In this document: piece by piece, positions 35,167 through 44,738 of the stretch | Position numbering within the stretch: the first letter of the stretch is position 1 | Layout of the letters: each line of letters begins with the position of its first letter | DNA from: Sedimentibacter saalensis | Lineage (GTDB): Bacteria > Bacillota > Clostridia > Tissierellales > Sedimentibacteraceae | Length of the DNA stretch: 64,000 nucleotides | Direction of reading: 5' to 3' | NCBI RefSeq assembly: GCF_007830175.1 | Contig: NZ_VLKH01000010.1 | Location: forward strand, 92,436-156,435 | Notes under the pieces: generated by a model | What the model was told of the DNA's origin: nothing | Databases searched by the model: none | Seen by the model: the letters and a program-made list of their open reading frames with translations, nothing else | Translations under genes and position numbers: made by a program

Positions 35167-36849
35167 TCAATAAGATACCTGATAATCCTTGCATGTGAAC
35201 TGAAGGCTCGTAACGTTGTTGAATGTGTTTGTTTCAGGAAATCCCAGTATTGTCAGTTTGTTTGGTTCACCAATTCTCTTGTATTCTTCAGCTTCATTCC
35301 ACATCAAGACATTTAGCATCTTTCCCCTGAATTTTATATGCTGCTTTTCTTTTCCCATGTAAAATGGCTGCCCTGTAATTTCAAAATTGTCCAGAACAAT
35401 ATTTGGTTTTGGAAATCCCTCTCCATAGGGCTCAAGCATCTTAAGCTCCGTGCATATGTCATCATACACGTTATCCGGATCCAACACATAATCTACCTGA
35501 TATGTCTTGACGAAGTTTTCTTCAGTGAGATTTTCTTCGCCTAAAGCAACAATTGTCTCTGCAAATTCAGATAAATTTGCTTTTTTAATTGTAAGACCTG
35601 CTGCCTTGGCATGTCCTCCATGACCTACAGTAAGATGGCTTATTTTATCAAGCTCGTCTTTCAGGTTAAATCCATCGATGCTTCTTCCTGAACCCTTCAG
35701 CAATCCTTCCTCGCTGTCAGTGAACACTATTGTTGGCCTGTTGTATTTTTCCTTGAGCCTTCCTGCTATGAGACCTATTATTCCTTCATGGAAGCTCTTG
35801 TCATATACAACCAGCACATTTTTAAGCTCATCATTTTCTACAATTTTTTCTGCAGTGCTGTATTGCTGTTCAGTCATAGACTTTCGCGTCTCATTTACTT
35901 CTTTTAAAAAATTTATGCACTCTATGATTTGTTGTTTGTTGTTTATAAGAAATAAGTCTATTGCCTTGTCAGTTTTGCCCACTATTCGTCCAATGGCATT
36001 TATCATGGGCACATAAATGAATCCCATGACAAAATGAGAGTTGACCTCTGTCTTAACATCGCATATTTCCTTGAACATTTTAAATACAGGACTTGGATTG
36101 TTGTTTATTATAGTTAATCCTTTTTGAACTATAATCCTGTTTTCGCCCACCAATGGAACAACATCTCCCACTGTTGCCAGCGCCACAATGTCCATGTGCC
36201 AATACACTTTGTTAATGTTGACATTGAGCTTCTTGTATACAAGAAGCATTAGTTTGAACAAAACCCCTGCACCGCACAATCCCTTGAACGGGTATGTGTC
36301 GTCCTTCTGCTTAGGATCAATTACTGCATCAGCAGCAGGAATTTTTTCTCCAGGCTCATGGTGGTCTGTAATCACAACAGTGAGTCCTTTTTCCTTTGCA
36401 TAATCAATTGCTTCATTGGCTGCAATTCCATTGTCGCACGTTAATATCAGATTGGTGTTTGGAAACTGCTTTAAAATGCAGTCCACTCCATTTTTGTTGA
36501 TTCCGTATCCATCAATAAACCTGTCATTGACATAATAATTAACATCTGCACCAAGCTTTTTCAATGTGATCATTCCAAAAGCAGTGGAACAAACTCCGTC
36601 ACAATCGTAATCACCGACTATTGTAATTCCTTCATTGTTTTTTATTGCTGAAATTATCAAATCAGCACCCTTGTCTGCATCCTTCATGAGGGAAGTATCC
36701 AAAAGCGAGTTTATATCACAGTTTAAGAATTCTTCCATTTCTTCTTTTGTTGTGTATCCGCGATTACTCAGTATTGCTTGTACAACTTCCGGTATTTCTT
36801 TTATATTAAGTTTCTTTTCCACCTTGGGATAAATCCATCTGTTTTTCAA
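35167..36849 (-). CDS. recJ: single-stranded-DNA exonuclease RecJ
   Basis: About 560 residues. DHH-family motifs in order: DYDCDG (about 75-80), DNGI (about 138), DHHEPG (about 162), and the DHHA1 segment with GRSIDGFNL and GGHAKAAG (about 375-400), followed by an OB-like C-terminal part. It degrades single-stranded DNA 5' to 3' in recombination and mismatch repair. The start is TTG at 36849, because AGAGG is 7 bases upstream; the frame extends 7 codons further without a ribosome site. It is monocistronic. Confidence 0.9.
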   Translation of the reverse strand: MKNRWIYPKVEKKLNIKEIPEVVQAILSNRGYTTKEEMEEFLNCDINSLLDTSLMKDADKGADLIISAIKNNEGITIVGDYDCDGVCSTAFGMITLKKLGADVNYYVNDRFIDGYGINKNGVDCILKQFPNTNLILTCDNGIAANEAIDYAKEKGLTVVITDHHEPGEKIPAADAVIDPKQKDDTYPFKGLCGAGVLFKLMLLVYKKLNVNINKVYWHMDIVALATVGDVVPLVGENRIIVQKGLTIINNNPSPVFKMFKEICDVKTEVNSHFVMGFIYVPMINAIGRIVGKTDKAIDLFLINNKQQIIECINFLKEVNETRKSMTEQQYSTAEKIVENDELKNVLVVYDKSFHEGIIGLIAGRLKEKYNRPTIVFTDSEEGLLKGSGRSIDGFNLKDELDKISHLTVGHGGHAKAAGLTIKKANLSEFAETIVALGEENLTEENFVKTYQVDYVLDPDNVYDDICTELKMLEPYGEGFPKPNIVLDNFEITGQPFYMGKEKQHIKFRGKMLNVLMWNEAEEYKRIGEPNKLTILGFPETNTFNNVTSLQFTCKDYQVSY

Positions 36850-37007
36850 TTGAATTCCTCTATTCATCAAAAATACATAATTTCAAATACAATTATATCC
36901 TCTGAGGACATAATTGTCAAAATCATACCTGCATTTTGACATATTCATTATTAATTACTTTATTCTTTTTCCCATGATACTAATTTATGTACTTACTAAT
37001 ATAATAC

Positions 37008-37042
37008 AAAAAAGCAGATTGTTCAAAACAGTCTGCTTTTGA
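37008..37042. terminator. intrinsic terminator of AGCS symporter gene
   Basis: AAAAGCAGA (37010-37018) pairs with TCTGCTTTT (37032-37040) with extra TGTT/AACA pairing inside. Confidence 0.75.
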
Positions 37043-37057
37043 CTCATAATATTATTT

Positions 37058-38422
37058 TTAGTTGCCTGTATTCTCGGATTTATTTTTACTAAAAAAGTCC
37101 TTCTTTAAATTTACAACAGTTCTGCTCAGGAATATCAAGCCTATAAGATTTGGTATTGCCATTAGGCCATTGGCCGTGTCAGCAAGTGCCCAAACAAATT
37201 CCAAACCTCCGATTGAACCAACCACAATGAATATAACCCACAATATTCTCATAGGTTTTATGCATTTAGGTCCAAACAGGTATTCTCCAGCCCTTTCACA
37301 ATAATAATTTACTGAAATGAGGCATGAGTATCCAAACAATATCGCTGAAAAAAGCACTATATAGCTTCCAATGTTTCCCGGTAATGTCTTGTTGAAAGCT
37401 CTCATTGTAAGTGCGACACCTGAAACGCCGGTTGTCCATTCACCTGATACCACAATTGCTATTGCAGTAATGGTACAAATGATTATAGTGTCTATAAAAA
37501 CTTCAGCCACACCCCAGATTGCTTGTTCAATAGGATGATTAACTTGAGCACTACTATGAATAATAGGTGAACTTCCCATACCTGCTTCATTGGAGAATAA
37601 TCCTCTAGCAAAGCCCATTTTTACAATCTGGCCAATTGCTGCTCCTGCAAACCCTCCTGTTGCAGCAATTGGTTTAAATGCACTAGTAAATATTAGCGCT
37701 ATAGCGCCTGGTACTTCTGTAGCGTTAAGAATCAATATTGAAATTCCTGTCAGTATGTAAAGGCCACCCATAAATGGTGTAAGGAACTCACATACTTGCC
37801 CCATTCTTTTTATACCCCCAAGAATTACCACTGCTGTAAGGGCCGAAAGAATTACTCCTGTTATTATAGGTTTGACACCCCATTGTTCCTGAACAGAAAG
37901 CGCTATGGAATTTGTATCAACAACAGCTCCCATTATAAAATAAGTTATGATAACCATAATGCAGAAAAAGTATGACAAGAATTTATTATGAAGTCCTTTA
38001 TCTAGATAATACATTGCACCGCCGGCAATTGACCCATCTTCCTTTTTTTCGCGATACTTAATACCAAGGGCAATTTCTGAAAACTTCGATGCCATTCCAA
38101 AGAATGCAGAAACCCACATCCAGAATACTGCTCCAGGTCCGCCTATGGCTATGGCAGTGGCCACGCCTGCAATATTTCCCGTTCCTACAACAGCAGCAAT
38201 AGCTGTAAGTCCTGCCTGCCCGGAGGTAATATCACCATCTACACCACTTGTCTTTTTGAACATCTTCCCAACTGTATTTCTCATTATAAATCTGAAATTG
38301 AAAATCTGCGGCCACCCAAGTCTAAAACTTAGAAAAATACCAGTGCCCACCAAAAGTGCAATCATGTATGGTCCCCATACAATACTGTTCACCAAGTCAT
38401 TAATTTGTACAATCTTTTCCAT
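37058..38422 (-). CDS. AGCS-family Na+:alanine/glycine symporter
   Basis: A 454-residue carrier with about eleven hydrophobic segments. AGCS signatures: VVGTGNIAGVATAIAIGGPGAVFWMW (about 80-105) and GFARGLFSNEAGMGSSPI (about 272-289). It imports alanine, glycine or a similar small amino acid with Na+. AAGGAGG precedes the ATG. The sigma-54 promoter at 38458 and paired sites at 38580 lie between it and the NtrC-type regulator gene, so it is the expected target of the adjacent two-component system. Confidence 0.88.
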   Translation of the reverse strand: MEKIVQINDLVNSIVWGPYMIALLVGTGIFLSFRLGWPQIFNFRFIMRNTVGKMFKKTSGVDGDITSGQAGLTAIAAVVGTGNIAGVATAIAIGGPGAVFWMWVSAFFGMASKFSEIALGIKYREKKEDGSIAGGAMYYLDKGLHNKFLSYFFCIMVIITYFIMGAVVDTNSIALSVQEQWGVKPIITGVILSALTAVVILGGIKRMGQVCEFLTPFMGGLYILTGISILILNATEVPGAIALIFTSAFKPIAATGGFAGAAIGQIVKMGFARGLFSNEAGMGSSPIIHSSAQVNHPIEQAIWGVAEVFIDTIIICTITAIAIVVSGEWTTGVSGVALTMRAFNKTLPGNIGSYIVLFSAILFGYSCLISVNYYCERAGEYLFGPKCIKPMRILWVIFIVVGSIGGLEFVWALADTANGLMAIPNLIGLIFLSRTVVNLKKDFFSKNKSENTGN

Positions 38423-38457
38423 AAGTATTCCTCCTTCATCATTTGCTCAATAATATA

Positions 38458-38472
38458 GCAACAATTATGCCA
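38458..38472 (-). promoter_or_regulatory. sigma-54 promoter of the symporter gene
   Basis: On the minus strand: TGGCAT-AATTG-TTGCT, with GG and GC correctly spaced. It lies 36 bases upstream of the symporter ATG. Confidence 0.8.
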
Positions 38473-38579
38473 TATTCATAAAGTATGATGAAGGAAGGTA
38501 AACTTGCTCAAAAACAGGTTATATTTGAAATGAATAATTAGGACTTCATCTTACATACTTTTTCATATGTAAAGATTAT

Positions 38580-38615
38580 TTCACAAACTGTGAAGTTTAT
38601 TTCACATATTGTTCA
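38580..38615. promoter_or_regulatory. paired activator sites (UAS) for the NtrC-type regulator
   Basis: Site 1, TTCACA-AAC-TGTGAA (38580-38594), is a perfect inverted repeat. Site 2, TTCACATATTGTTCA (38601-38615), is a degenerate copy. Their centres are 21 bases apart, two turns of the helix, and about 115-140 bases upstream of the -24/-12 promoter. Site 2 overlaps the last codons of the regulator gene. Confidence 0.6.
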
Positions 38616-39970
38616 GACATGCCGTATTCTTCCAACTTGTTGTAAAGCTGCCTCCTGCTTATTTCAAGTATACGTGCAGCTTCGCTCAAATTGTTGCCAC
38701 ATCTTGACAGAACAAGTTTTATGTACTTAATTTCATAAGTTTGTCTGATTTCTCTTAAGGGTTTTAAAACGACTACACTTCCTATTTCTGGATTTTCCTG
38801 AACAGATACTTTTATCGAAGGCATGTCTCTTTTTCTCAGTATACCATTATCACTTAACACAACAAGCCTTTCTATTATGTTTTTTAGTTCTCTTATGTTT
38901 CCTGGATAATCGTAGTTTATAAGCATTTCCAGAAGCCCGTCTTCCATTTTATTTATCTTTTTCTTCATCTCGTTTTGATACTTATCCATAAAGAAATTAA
39001 TTAAAATAGGAAGATCTTCTTTCCTTTCCTTTAGCGTTGGCACTTCTACAGTTATTGTGTTAATTCTGTATAACAAGTCCTCTCTGAATCTGCCTTCCCT
39101 TATTTCCTTATCCAGATTCCTGTTTGTAGCACTAATTAACCTTAAATTTACACCAATACTTTTGTTGCTTCCTATTCTCTCGATTGCTTTATTTTCAATT
39201 ACTCTTAAAAGTTTGACCTGCGTATTAAGCGGAAGTTCTCCTATTTCATCCATGAATAATGTCCCCATGTCAGCCTCTTCAAACCTTCCAATCCTCTTTT
39301 CAAAAGCTCCGGTAAATGATCCTTTCTCGTGACCAAACAGTTCCGATTCCAGCACTCCATCAGAAAAAACCTGACAATTTACTGCAACAAAGCTTTCTTC
39401 CTTTCGACTACTGCATTGGTGTATATATTTAGCAATAACTTCCTTGCCAGTTCCCGATTCACCTAAAATTAGTATGTTTGCATTGCTTTCTGCAGCCTTT
39501 TTTGAGATTCTCAATACTTCCTTAAACTTCGGACTGTGTGTTTCAAGCAGGTAATTAAAGCTCATGAGACTGCTTTTTATGGTTTTATTGTCATTTTCAA
39601 GCTCCTTTATTTTTAAAAGCTTGTCTATTTCTTTTAGGAGAATCTGCGGATCCTGGCCCTTAATAAAATACCCGAATGCTCCAAGCTTCATTGCAATTAC
39701 AGCATTTTCTACGGTGCTGAAGGCAGTTACCAAAATAACTTCACAGTTATAGTTCTTTTCTTTTATTTTTTTCAAAAGTTCGGTACCATCCATACCTTCC
39801 ATCTTCAAATCAGTAATCACAAGGTCATAATATTCCTTTTCAAGAAAGCTTAACCCTTCCTCTCCAGATGAAGCAAGTGAAACTTCAAACCCCCTGAATT
39901 CAAGCATGAGCTTGTATACATTTCTGAATTCTTCTTCATCATCTACCACCAATATTTTAAAATCATACAT
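38597..39970 (-). CDS. NtrC-family sigma-54 response regulator
   Basis: A 457-residue regulator: receiver domain (about 1-120) with phosphoacceptor D54 in VITDLKM, AAA+ domain (about 145-370) with Walker A GESGTGKE and sigma-54 loop GSFTGA, and a Fis-type HTH at the C-terminus (LSEAARILEISRRQLYNKL). It starts 2 bases after the sensor kinase stop, so the two are co-transcribed. When phosphorylated it should drive the sigma-54 promoter at 38458. Confidence 0.9.
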   Translation of the reverse strand: MYDFKILVVDDEEEFRNVYKLMLEFRGFEVSLASSGEEGLSFLEKEYYDLVITDLKMEGMDGTELLKKIKEKNYNCEVILVTAFSTVENAVIAMKLGAFGYFIKGQDPQILLKEIDKLLKIKELENDNKTIKSSLMSFNYLLETHSPKFKEVLRISKKAAESNANILILGESGTGKEVIAKYIHQCSSRKEESFVAVNCQVFSDGVLESELFGHEKGSFTGAFEKRIGRFEEADMGTLFMDEIGELPLNTQVKLLRVIENKAIERIGSNKSIGVNLRLISATNRNLDKEIREGRFREDLLYRINTITVEVPTLKERKEDLPILINFFMDKYQNEMKKKINKMEDGLLEMLINYDYPGNIRELKNIIERLVVLSDNGILRKRDMPSIKVSVQENPEIGSVVVLKPLREIRQTYEIKYIKLVLSRCGNNLSEAARILEISRRQLYNKLEEYGMSEQYVK

Positions 39971-39971
39971 T

Positions 39972-41957
39972 TTAGCATGTCTCCTTTAGCAATGGAAATT
40001 TCATTCTGAAGATTGTTCCTTGACAAGGCTGACTATTAACATGAATTTCTCCGCCCATTTTCTGAACTTCATTATATACTATGTACAATCCAAGGCCTGT
40101 ACCTTGTCCGACCTTCTTGGTTGTGAAAAACGGATTAAATATTCGTTCAAGATTTTCTTTGCTTATACCCGTTCCGGTATCCTTAAAATCAATCACCAAA
40201 TATTCATTTTCCGCTCTGCAGTCTATAAAAATTTTCCCTCCATCATCCATGGCGTCAATTGAATTGGATAACAAGTTTAAAATAATATGATTCAGAGACC
40301 CTGCCTTTGTCAGGAACTTTATGCTGTCGCTGCAGTTTACTTTCACTTCAATTTTCTTCTTTAAGCTGAGCTTGTTTTCTAAGGCAACTATATTTAAAAT
40401 TTCTTCCTTCAGATTTATGACTTCTGGTTTATTGTTTTCCATATGGGAAAAATTAAGCAGGTTGTCGACTATTTTACCAACTCTTTGAACAGATGATTCA
40501 ATAACGTCTATAGCATCTTCTGCAACCTTATTTTGGTCGAAAACATATGTTTTAAGTATGTAGCAATAATTTTGAATAAGGCCAAGAGGATTTCTTATTT
40601 CATGAGCAACTCCTGCAGATAGCTGACCAAGAGCGATCATCTTATTTTGCTGTAAAATCTGCTGTTGACTTATTTTACTGTCTGTTATGTCTTCTATTAC
40701 TATTAGGTATTTATAGTCATAATGCTCTATTTCAGAAATTGAAAACATATAGTAACGCCCATCGAACATAAATTCATTATCATTTTTTAAGTTATTTATA
40801 TCTATATGGCTTAAAATTGGAATTTCTCTGTAATCTATACCTTCAACTTTTTTATTTTCTTCTTTCATGAAGCGGCAGAAAGATCTATTTGTGTTAACTA
40901 TCAATCCTTTTTCATCCACACAAACCAGAAAGCTTGATAATGCGTCAACAGTAATCTGAAGGTTGTTCCTGCTTCTATTTAAATCATCTGTTCTTTTTTT
41001 TACCTCACTTTTTAAAGTGTAGCTCCACAAAGCCATACCCATGAAAAAAATAACTAATGTTGAAATAAGAACAGTGAAAAACATCATTAGGTTGTCCGGA
41101 ACTCTGTATTTTAAAATCGGCTCAGAAATTCCAAACCATTTTTGATGTATTTTTTCAACGGAATTTGTTTTTTTCAAAGTCAATATTCCCTTATTTAATA
41201 TGTTTACCAGCTGAATGTCATTCTTGTTTACACCAATGCACACCTCACGATCGTACAATGCAGCATCAAGAATCTTAACCTTGTCATCTATGCCTATTTC
41301 TTCTGCAAAATGCATGAGTACAGGCTCATCCCCAACAACTGCATCAACATTGCCTTCTTTAAATTGCTTCACCGAATCAAACAAGTCAGATGTTTCTACT
41401 ATTTTTACACCCTCAATATTTTTTCTTATATATTCAACTGCATAATCACCGGCAGGGACTGCCACCGTATAGCCTTTCAAATCATTTGCATTTATAAATT
41501 CATCTGTATTTCTGGTCATAGCTATAGCACGCATACTGTAGATAGGCTCTGAAAACGCAAAATATTTCTTGCGTTCTTCACTGGGAAAAATGTCACACAT
41601 ATCAGCATCTTCAGATATGACACTGCCTAAAACATTTTCCCAAACCTGTGGAACAAACTCTATATCAACGCCAAGTTCAATTGATAATGCGCTGGCATAA
41701 TCCAGTACCAAACCCTTGTACTGCCCATTAGCATTGTCAATGTAGGCAAAAGGTGGAGCGTTCTTGTCGGATGAAAAATAAATAGTACCCTTTTCAGAAA
41801 GGTACTCAGCTTCTTCGTCGGTAACCGGAATTGAATAATGAATATATTCATAAAGGCTTAAGCCATATGTATTGTCAATATACATGCTTGCTGCAAAAAA
41901 AAGAGTTAAAGCTGTAAAAATAGGTATAAATAAAAATAACTTCCTGTTTTCTGACAT
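39972..41957 (-). CDS. sensor histidine kinase with solute-binding-protein domain
   Basis: A 661-residue kinase. An N-terminal membrane segment (about 8-26), an extracellular SBP_bac_3 domain of the amino-acid-binding type (about 48-275), a second membrane segment (about 296-318), a PAS-like domain (about 335-430), HisKA with H452 in HEIRNP, and HATPase_c with DTGTGIS and GQGTGLGL. It can sense an extracellular amino acid directly, then phosphorylate the regulator downstream. Given the target, the ligand may be the substrate of the AGCS carrier. Confidence 0.9.
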   Translation of the reverse strand: MSENRKLFLFIPIFTALTLFFAASMYIDNTYGLSLYEYIHYSIPVTDEEAEYLSEKGTIYFSSDKNAPPFAYIDNANGQYKGLVLDYASALSIELGVDIEFVPQVWENVLGSVISEDADMCDIFPSEERKKYFAFSEPIYSMRAIAMTRNTDEFINANDLKGYTVAVPAGDYAVEYIRKNIEGVKIVETSDLFDSVKQFKEGNVDAVVGDEPVLMHFAEEIGIDDKVKILDAALYDREVCIGVNKNDIQLVNILNKGILTLKKTNSVEKIHQKWFGISEPILKYRVPDNLMMFFTVLISTLVIFFMGMALWSYTLKSEVKKRTDDLNRSRNNLQITVDALSSFLVCVDEKGLIVNTNRSFCRFMKEENKKVEGIDYREIPILSHIDINNLKNDNEFMFDGRYYMFSISEIEHYDYKYLIVIEDITDSKISQQQILQQNKMIALGQLSAGVAHEIRNPLGLIQNYCYILKTYVFDQNKVAEDAIDVIESSVQRVGKIVDNLLNFSHMENNKPEVINLKEEILNIVALENKLSLKKKIEVKVNCSDSIKFLTKAGSLNHIILNLLSNSIDAMDDGGKIFIDCRAENEYLVIDFKDTGTGISKENLERIFNPFFTTKKVGQGTGLGLYIVYNEVQKMGGEIHVNSQPCQGTIFRMKFPLLKETC

Positions 41958-42053
41958 AGCAAATCCTTTCAGAGAATAATAAACCTATTATAACATTATT
42001 TTACAGTTTTTCACAGGTATAAAACTCAAGTTATAGCCTGTAATGTTATTAAA

Positions 42054-42091
42054 AACATACACTATCGTCTTTTCGTAATAATAGTGTATTT
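42054..42091 (-). terminator. intrinsic terminator of the pxp operon
   Basis: ATACACTAT (42057-42065) pairs with ATAGTGTAT (42081-42089). On the minus strand the hairpin is followed by GTTTTT. It lies directly after the stop of the DUF1445 gene. Confidence 0.8.
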
Positions 42092-42889
42092 CTAACCAAA
42101 CAATCTTTCTTCAATTTCCGAATTGAGAATATCAGTTATAAACATGTGTCCCGGAGCATGAGTTATTACAATTTCAGGCTTTGCATTTTCAATTGCAGCC
42201 TGTGGTGTAACGCCGCATGCCCAAAACACAGGCACTTCTCCTTCTTTAATTTCTACTTTATCGCCGTAATCAGGTTTATTAATATCTTTTATTCCTATTT
42301 CTTCGGGATTTCCTGAATGTATGGGGGCTCCGTGCACGTGGGGGAACATTTCTGTTATCTCATATGCTTTTTTTATGTCGTCAGATTTTATGGGTCTCAT
42401 GCTTACTACATATGGACCTCTGAATATTCCTGATGTTTTGCACTGTATATTTGTTTTGTACATGGGGACATTGCATCCCATTGTTATGTGTCTTACTTCA
42501 ATTCCTTCACGCATCAATGCTTCCTCAAATGAAAAGCTGCATCCTATGAGAAAGCAAACAAAATCTTCACGCCAATATTTTTGTGCATTATAACATTCAT
42601 CTGTTTTCACACCGTCTTTGTATATGAAATACTTGGGTATGTCGGTGATAATATTTGCATTATGAGCTGTCATGCTGGTAATAAAACTACCTGGTTCAGT
42701 GATTTCAAGTATTGGGCATGGTTTAGGATTATATTCTGCAAACAATTTAAAATCATCAGCATATTTTTGCGGAAGTATAACAAGATTTGCCTGGGCATAT
42801 CCGCCACACATGCCTGCTGTGGGTGTTGTGATTATTTCATTTCTTATTAATTTTCTTATTTCTTTTGGATGCAAGTCATGATAATTCAT
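42092..42889 (-). CDS. DUF1445 putative hydro-lyase; D-glutamate-cyclase-type N-domain
   Basis: A 265-residue protein of the DUF1445 (YcsI) family, recognisable by TAGMCGGYAQANLVILP near the N-terminus, FLIGCSFSFEEAL, GPYVVSMRP and the C-terminal VFWACGVTPQ and THAPGHMFITD. Mammalian D-glutamate cyclase (DGLUCY) contains a DUF1445 region plus a DUF4392 region; here the other half is encoded as the first gene of the same operon. Role inferred: cyclise D-glutamate to 5-oxo-D-proline or assist in that. GGGG is 9 bases before the ATG. Confidence 0.8.
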   Translation of the reverse strand: MNYHDLHPKEIRKLIRNEIITTPTAGMCGGYAQANLVILPQKYADDFKLFAEYNPKPCPILEITEPGSFITSMTAHNANIITDIPKYFIYKDGVKTDECYNAQKYWREDFVCFLIGCSFSFEEALMREGIEVRHITMGCNVPMYKTNIQCKTSGIFRGPYVVSMRPIKSDDIKKAYEITEMFPHVHGAPIHSGNPEEIGIKDINKPDYGDKVEIKEGEVPVFWACGVTPQAAIENAKPEIVITHAPGHMFITDILNSEIEERLFG

Positions 42890-42938
42890 TTACTCATTCC
42901 CCTTCAACAAAATTGTTATCAATGTTTCTCTTGATTTA

Positions 42939-43982
42939 TTAGAGTTCTTCTACTTTTACTGCATATGATTTTCCGTTTACTCTTACATTGTAACTTTTGA
43001 TGTTATTCACTATTATTTCGTCTGCTATATTTTTGTTCTTAGCATATAATTGCTTTTTAACTTCATCAATTTTATTTTCTAAATTCTTTAAAAGCATGTG
43101 AGCTTCTTCTATGGTTGATTTTTTAAAGACTACAACATCTCCCGGCTTTGCCTGTGCCAGTTTAGGAAGATCTGCAGTTATGACATTGGCTATTTTTGTG
43201 TACCCTCCTGTTGTTTGTCGGTCAGCCATCATTATTATGGGAGTTCCGCTACTTGGCACTTGTATGGCCCCCATGGAAATACCATCTGATATTATGTCTG
43301 CCCCATCTTTGTGCTCTATTTTTTCTCCTGTCAATGTGTACCCCATTCTGTCGCAATTATTAGTCACACTAAATTTACTGTTAAAAAAGGTCTCAACTCC
43401 ATTTTCTGTAAAAGCATCATCCTGTGGTCCTAACACAACTCTCAATTCAACAATTGCACTGCCATAGTCATAGAAATTTCCTGCTATTTCAATTCCTGAC
43501 ACACTCATGGGGGCTATTCCTGTCTTTAATATGTCTCCAGCTCTCAAGGTTCTTCCTTCATATCCGCCTATCTGAGCTTTCAGGAAAGTTGATTTGCTGC
43601 CCATTACAACAGGAACATCAATTCCCCCTGCAAAGGCTATGTAACTTCTTAACCCTGTTTTCATCCCTTTAAATGAAAGAAAGTCACCTTTGTTTACTGC
43701 AATGCTTGTGTTTAATTCTAATGATTTTCCATTTATTGCAGGCTGCAGGTCTCCTCCGGTTATGGCTATGACAGCATTATCTAAAAACTCAACTTTAGGT
43801 CCAATCATTGTTGCTTCAAGCAAGCCTTCATTTTCATCATTTCCAACCAATATGTTGGCTAATTTTGCAGCAACATGATCCATGGCTCCCGAAACAGACA
43901 CCCCGTACTGCTGATAGCCGTACCTTCCTAAATCCTGAACGGTTGTCATAAACCCTGCATCAACAACTTTAAATTGTCCCAT
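42939..43982 (-). CDS. pxpC: 5-oxoprolinase subunit PxpC
   Basis: About 347 residues, the biotin-dependent-carboxyltransferase-like subunit C of the ATP-dependent 5-oxoprolinase. Motifs: TTVQDLGRYGYQQYGVSVSGAMD at the start, ITGGDL, FAGGID and a late QTTGGYTKIA. It lacks a biotin domain, as in the known subunit. The start at 43982 is chosen because GGAGG is 8 bases upstream; an ATG 6 bases earlier sits on the ribosome site. It overlaps pxpB by 14 bases. The C-terminal 60 residues are a charged coiled tail. Confidence 0.88.
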   Translation of the reverse strand: MGQFKVVDAGFMTTVQDLGRYGYQQYGVSVSGAMDHVAAKLANILVGNDENEGLLEATMIGPKVEFLDNAVIAITGGDLQPAINGKSLELNTSIAVNKGDFLSFKGMKTGLRSYIAFAGGIDVPVVMGSKSTFLKAQIGGYEGRTLRAGDILKTGIAPMSVSGIEIAGNFYDYGSAIVELRVVLGPQDDAFTENGVETFFNSKFSVTNNCDRMGYTLTGEKIEHKDGADIISDGISMGAIQVPSSGTPIIMMADRQTTGGYTKIANVITADLPKLAQAKPGDVVVFKKSTIEEAHMLLKNLENKIDEVKKQLYAKNKNIADEIIVNNIKSYNVRVNGKSYAVKVEEL

Positions 43983-44724
43983 GTCCATCCCCTCCGTCCT
44001 CTTTAGGATACGTCATGTATTCATAAGTTCCATTATCCAATTGCTGCTTGATTTTTTCATATTCTAGTTCGTTAATTTTCTTAAATTTTATATAGTTTCC
44101 TGATTTGAGCAATATTGGATTTTCTCTATTCGGATCAAATAATTTTATGGGAGTACTTCCTATGAGCTGCCATCCGCCAGGGCTTGATACAGGATAAATT
44201 CCTGTTTGTTCTCCGGCTATTCCTACGGAACCTCCAGGTATTCTAGTTCTTGGTGTTTGAAGCCTTGGGGCAGCAATTCTGGTGTCCATTCCTCCCAAGT
44301 ATGGAAAACCTGGAGTGAACCCAAGCATGAAGATTAGATATTCCCTGGATGTATGTATTTCAACAACTTCTTCAACTGTTATGTTGTTGTGTCTTGCTAC
44401 GTTTTCTATGTCCGGTCCTAAGTCACCCCCATACAATGTAGGTATCTCAATTACCTCAGGTGCGGGAAGCTTGATGTTGCTTAAATTTTCTTCAATCTTT
44501 TTCAAAGTGTTTACAAGTTTATAAAAATCAGTCTCTAATGGATTGTAATGTATCATCAAAGAACGGTACGTAGGCACCAGCTCCATAATTCCATGAACTT
44601 TATTAATTTCAATTGCAGATGCCATGGCTCTTATTTTTTTGTTGATTTCTTCAGAGATGCTGTTTCCAAACTCCATGTGTATAGCACTGTCACCTGAAAA
44701 TAGATATTTTGTTTTGTCGTACAT
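43969..44724 (-). CDS. pxpB: 5-oxoprolinase subunit PxpB
   Basis: A 251-residue allophanate-hydrolase-subunit-1-like protein. Typical features are YDP-less but clear family blocks: GDSAIHMEFG near the start, FMLGFTPGFPYLGGMD (about 133-148), PRLQTPRTRIPGGSVGIAGEQTGIYP and SPGGWQLIGSTP. With PxpC it forms the kinase-like part of 5-oxoprolinase. GAGGAAA precedes the ATG, 14 bases after pxpA. Confidence 0.9.
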   Translation of the reverse strand: MYDKTKYLFSGDSAIHMEFGNSISEEINKKIRAMASAIEINKVHGIMELVPTYRSLMIHYNPLETDFYKLVNTLKKIEENLSNIKLPAPEVIEIPTLYGGDLGPDIENVARHNNITVEEVVEIHTSREYLIFMLGFTPGFPYLGGMDTRIAAPRLQTPRTRIPGGSVGIAGEQTGIYPVSSPGGWQLIGSTPIKLFDPNRENPILLKSGNYIKFKKINELEYEKIKQQLDNGTYEYMTYPKEDGGDGHGTI

Positions 44725-44738
44725 GATTTCCTCACATC

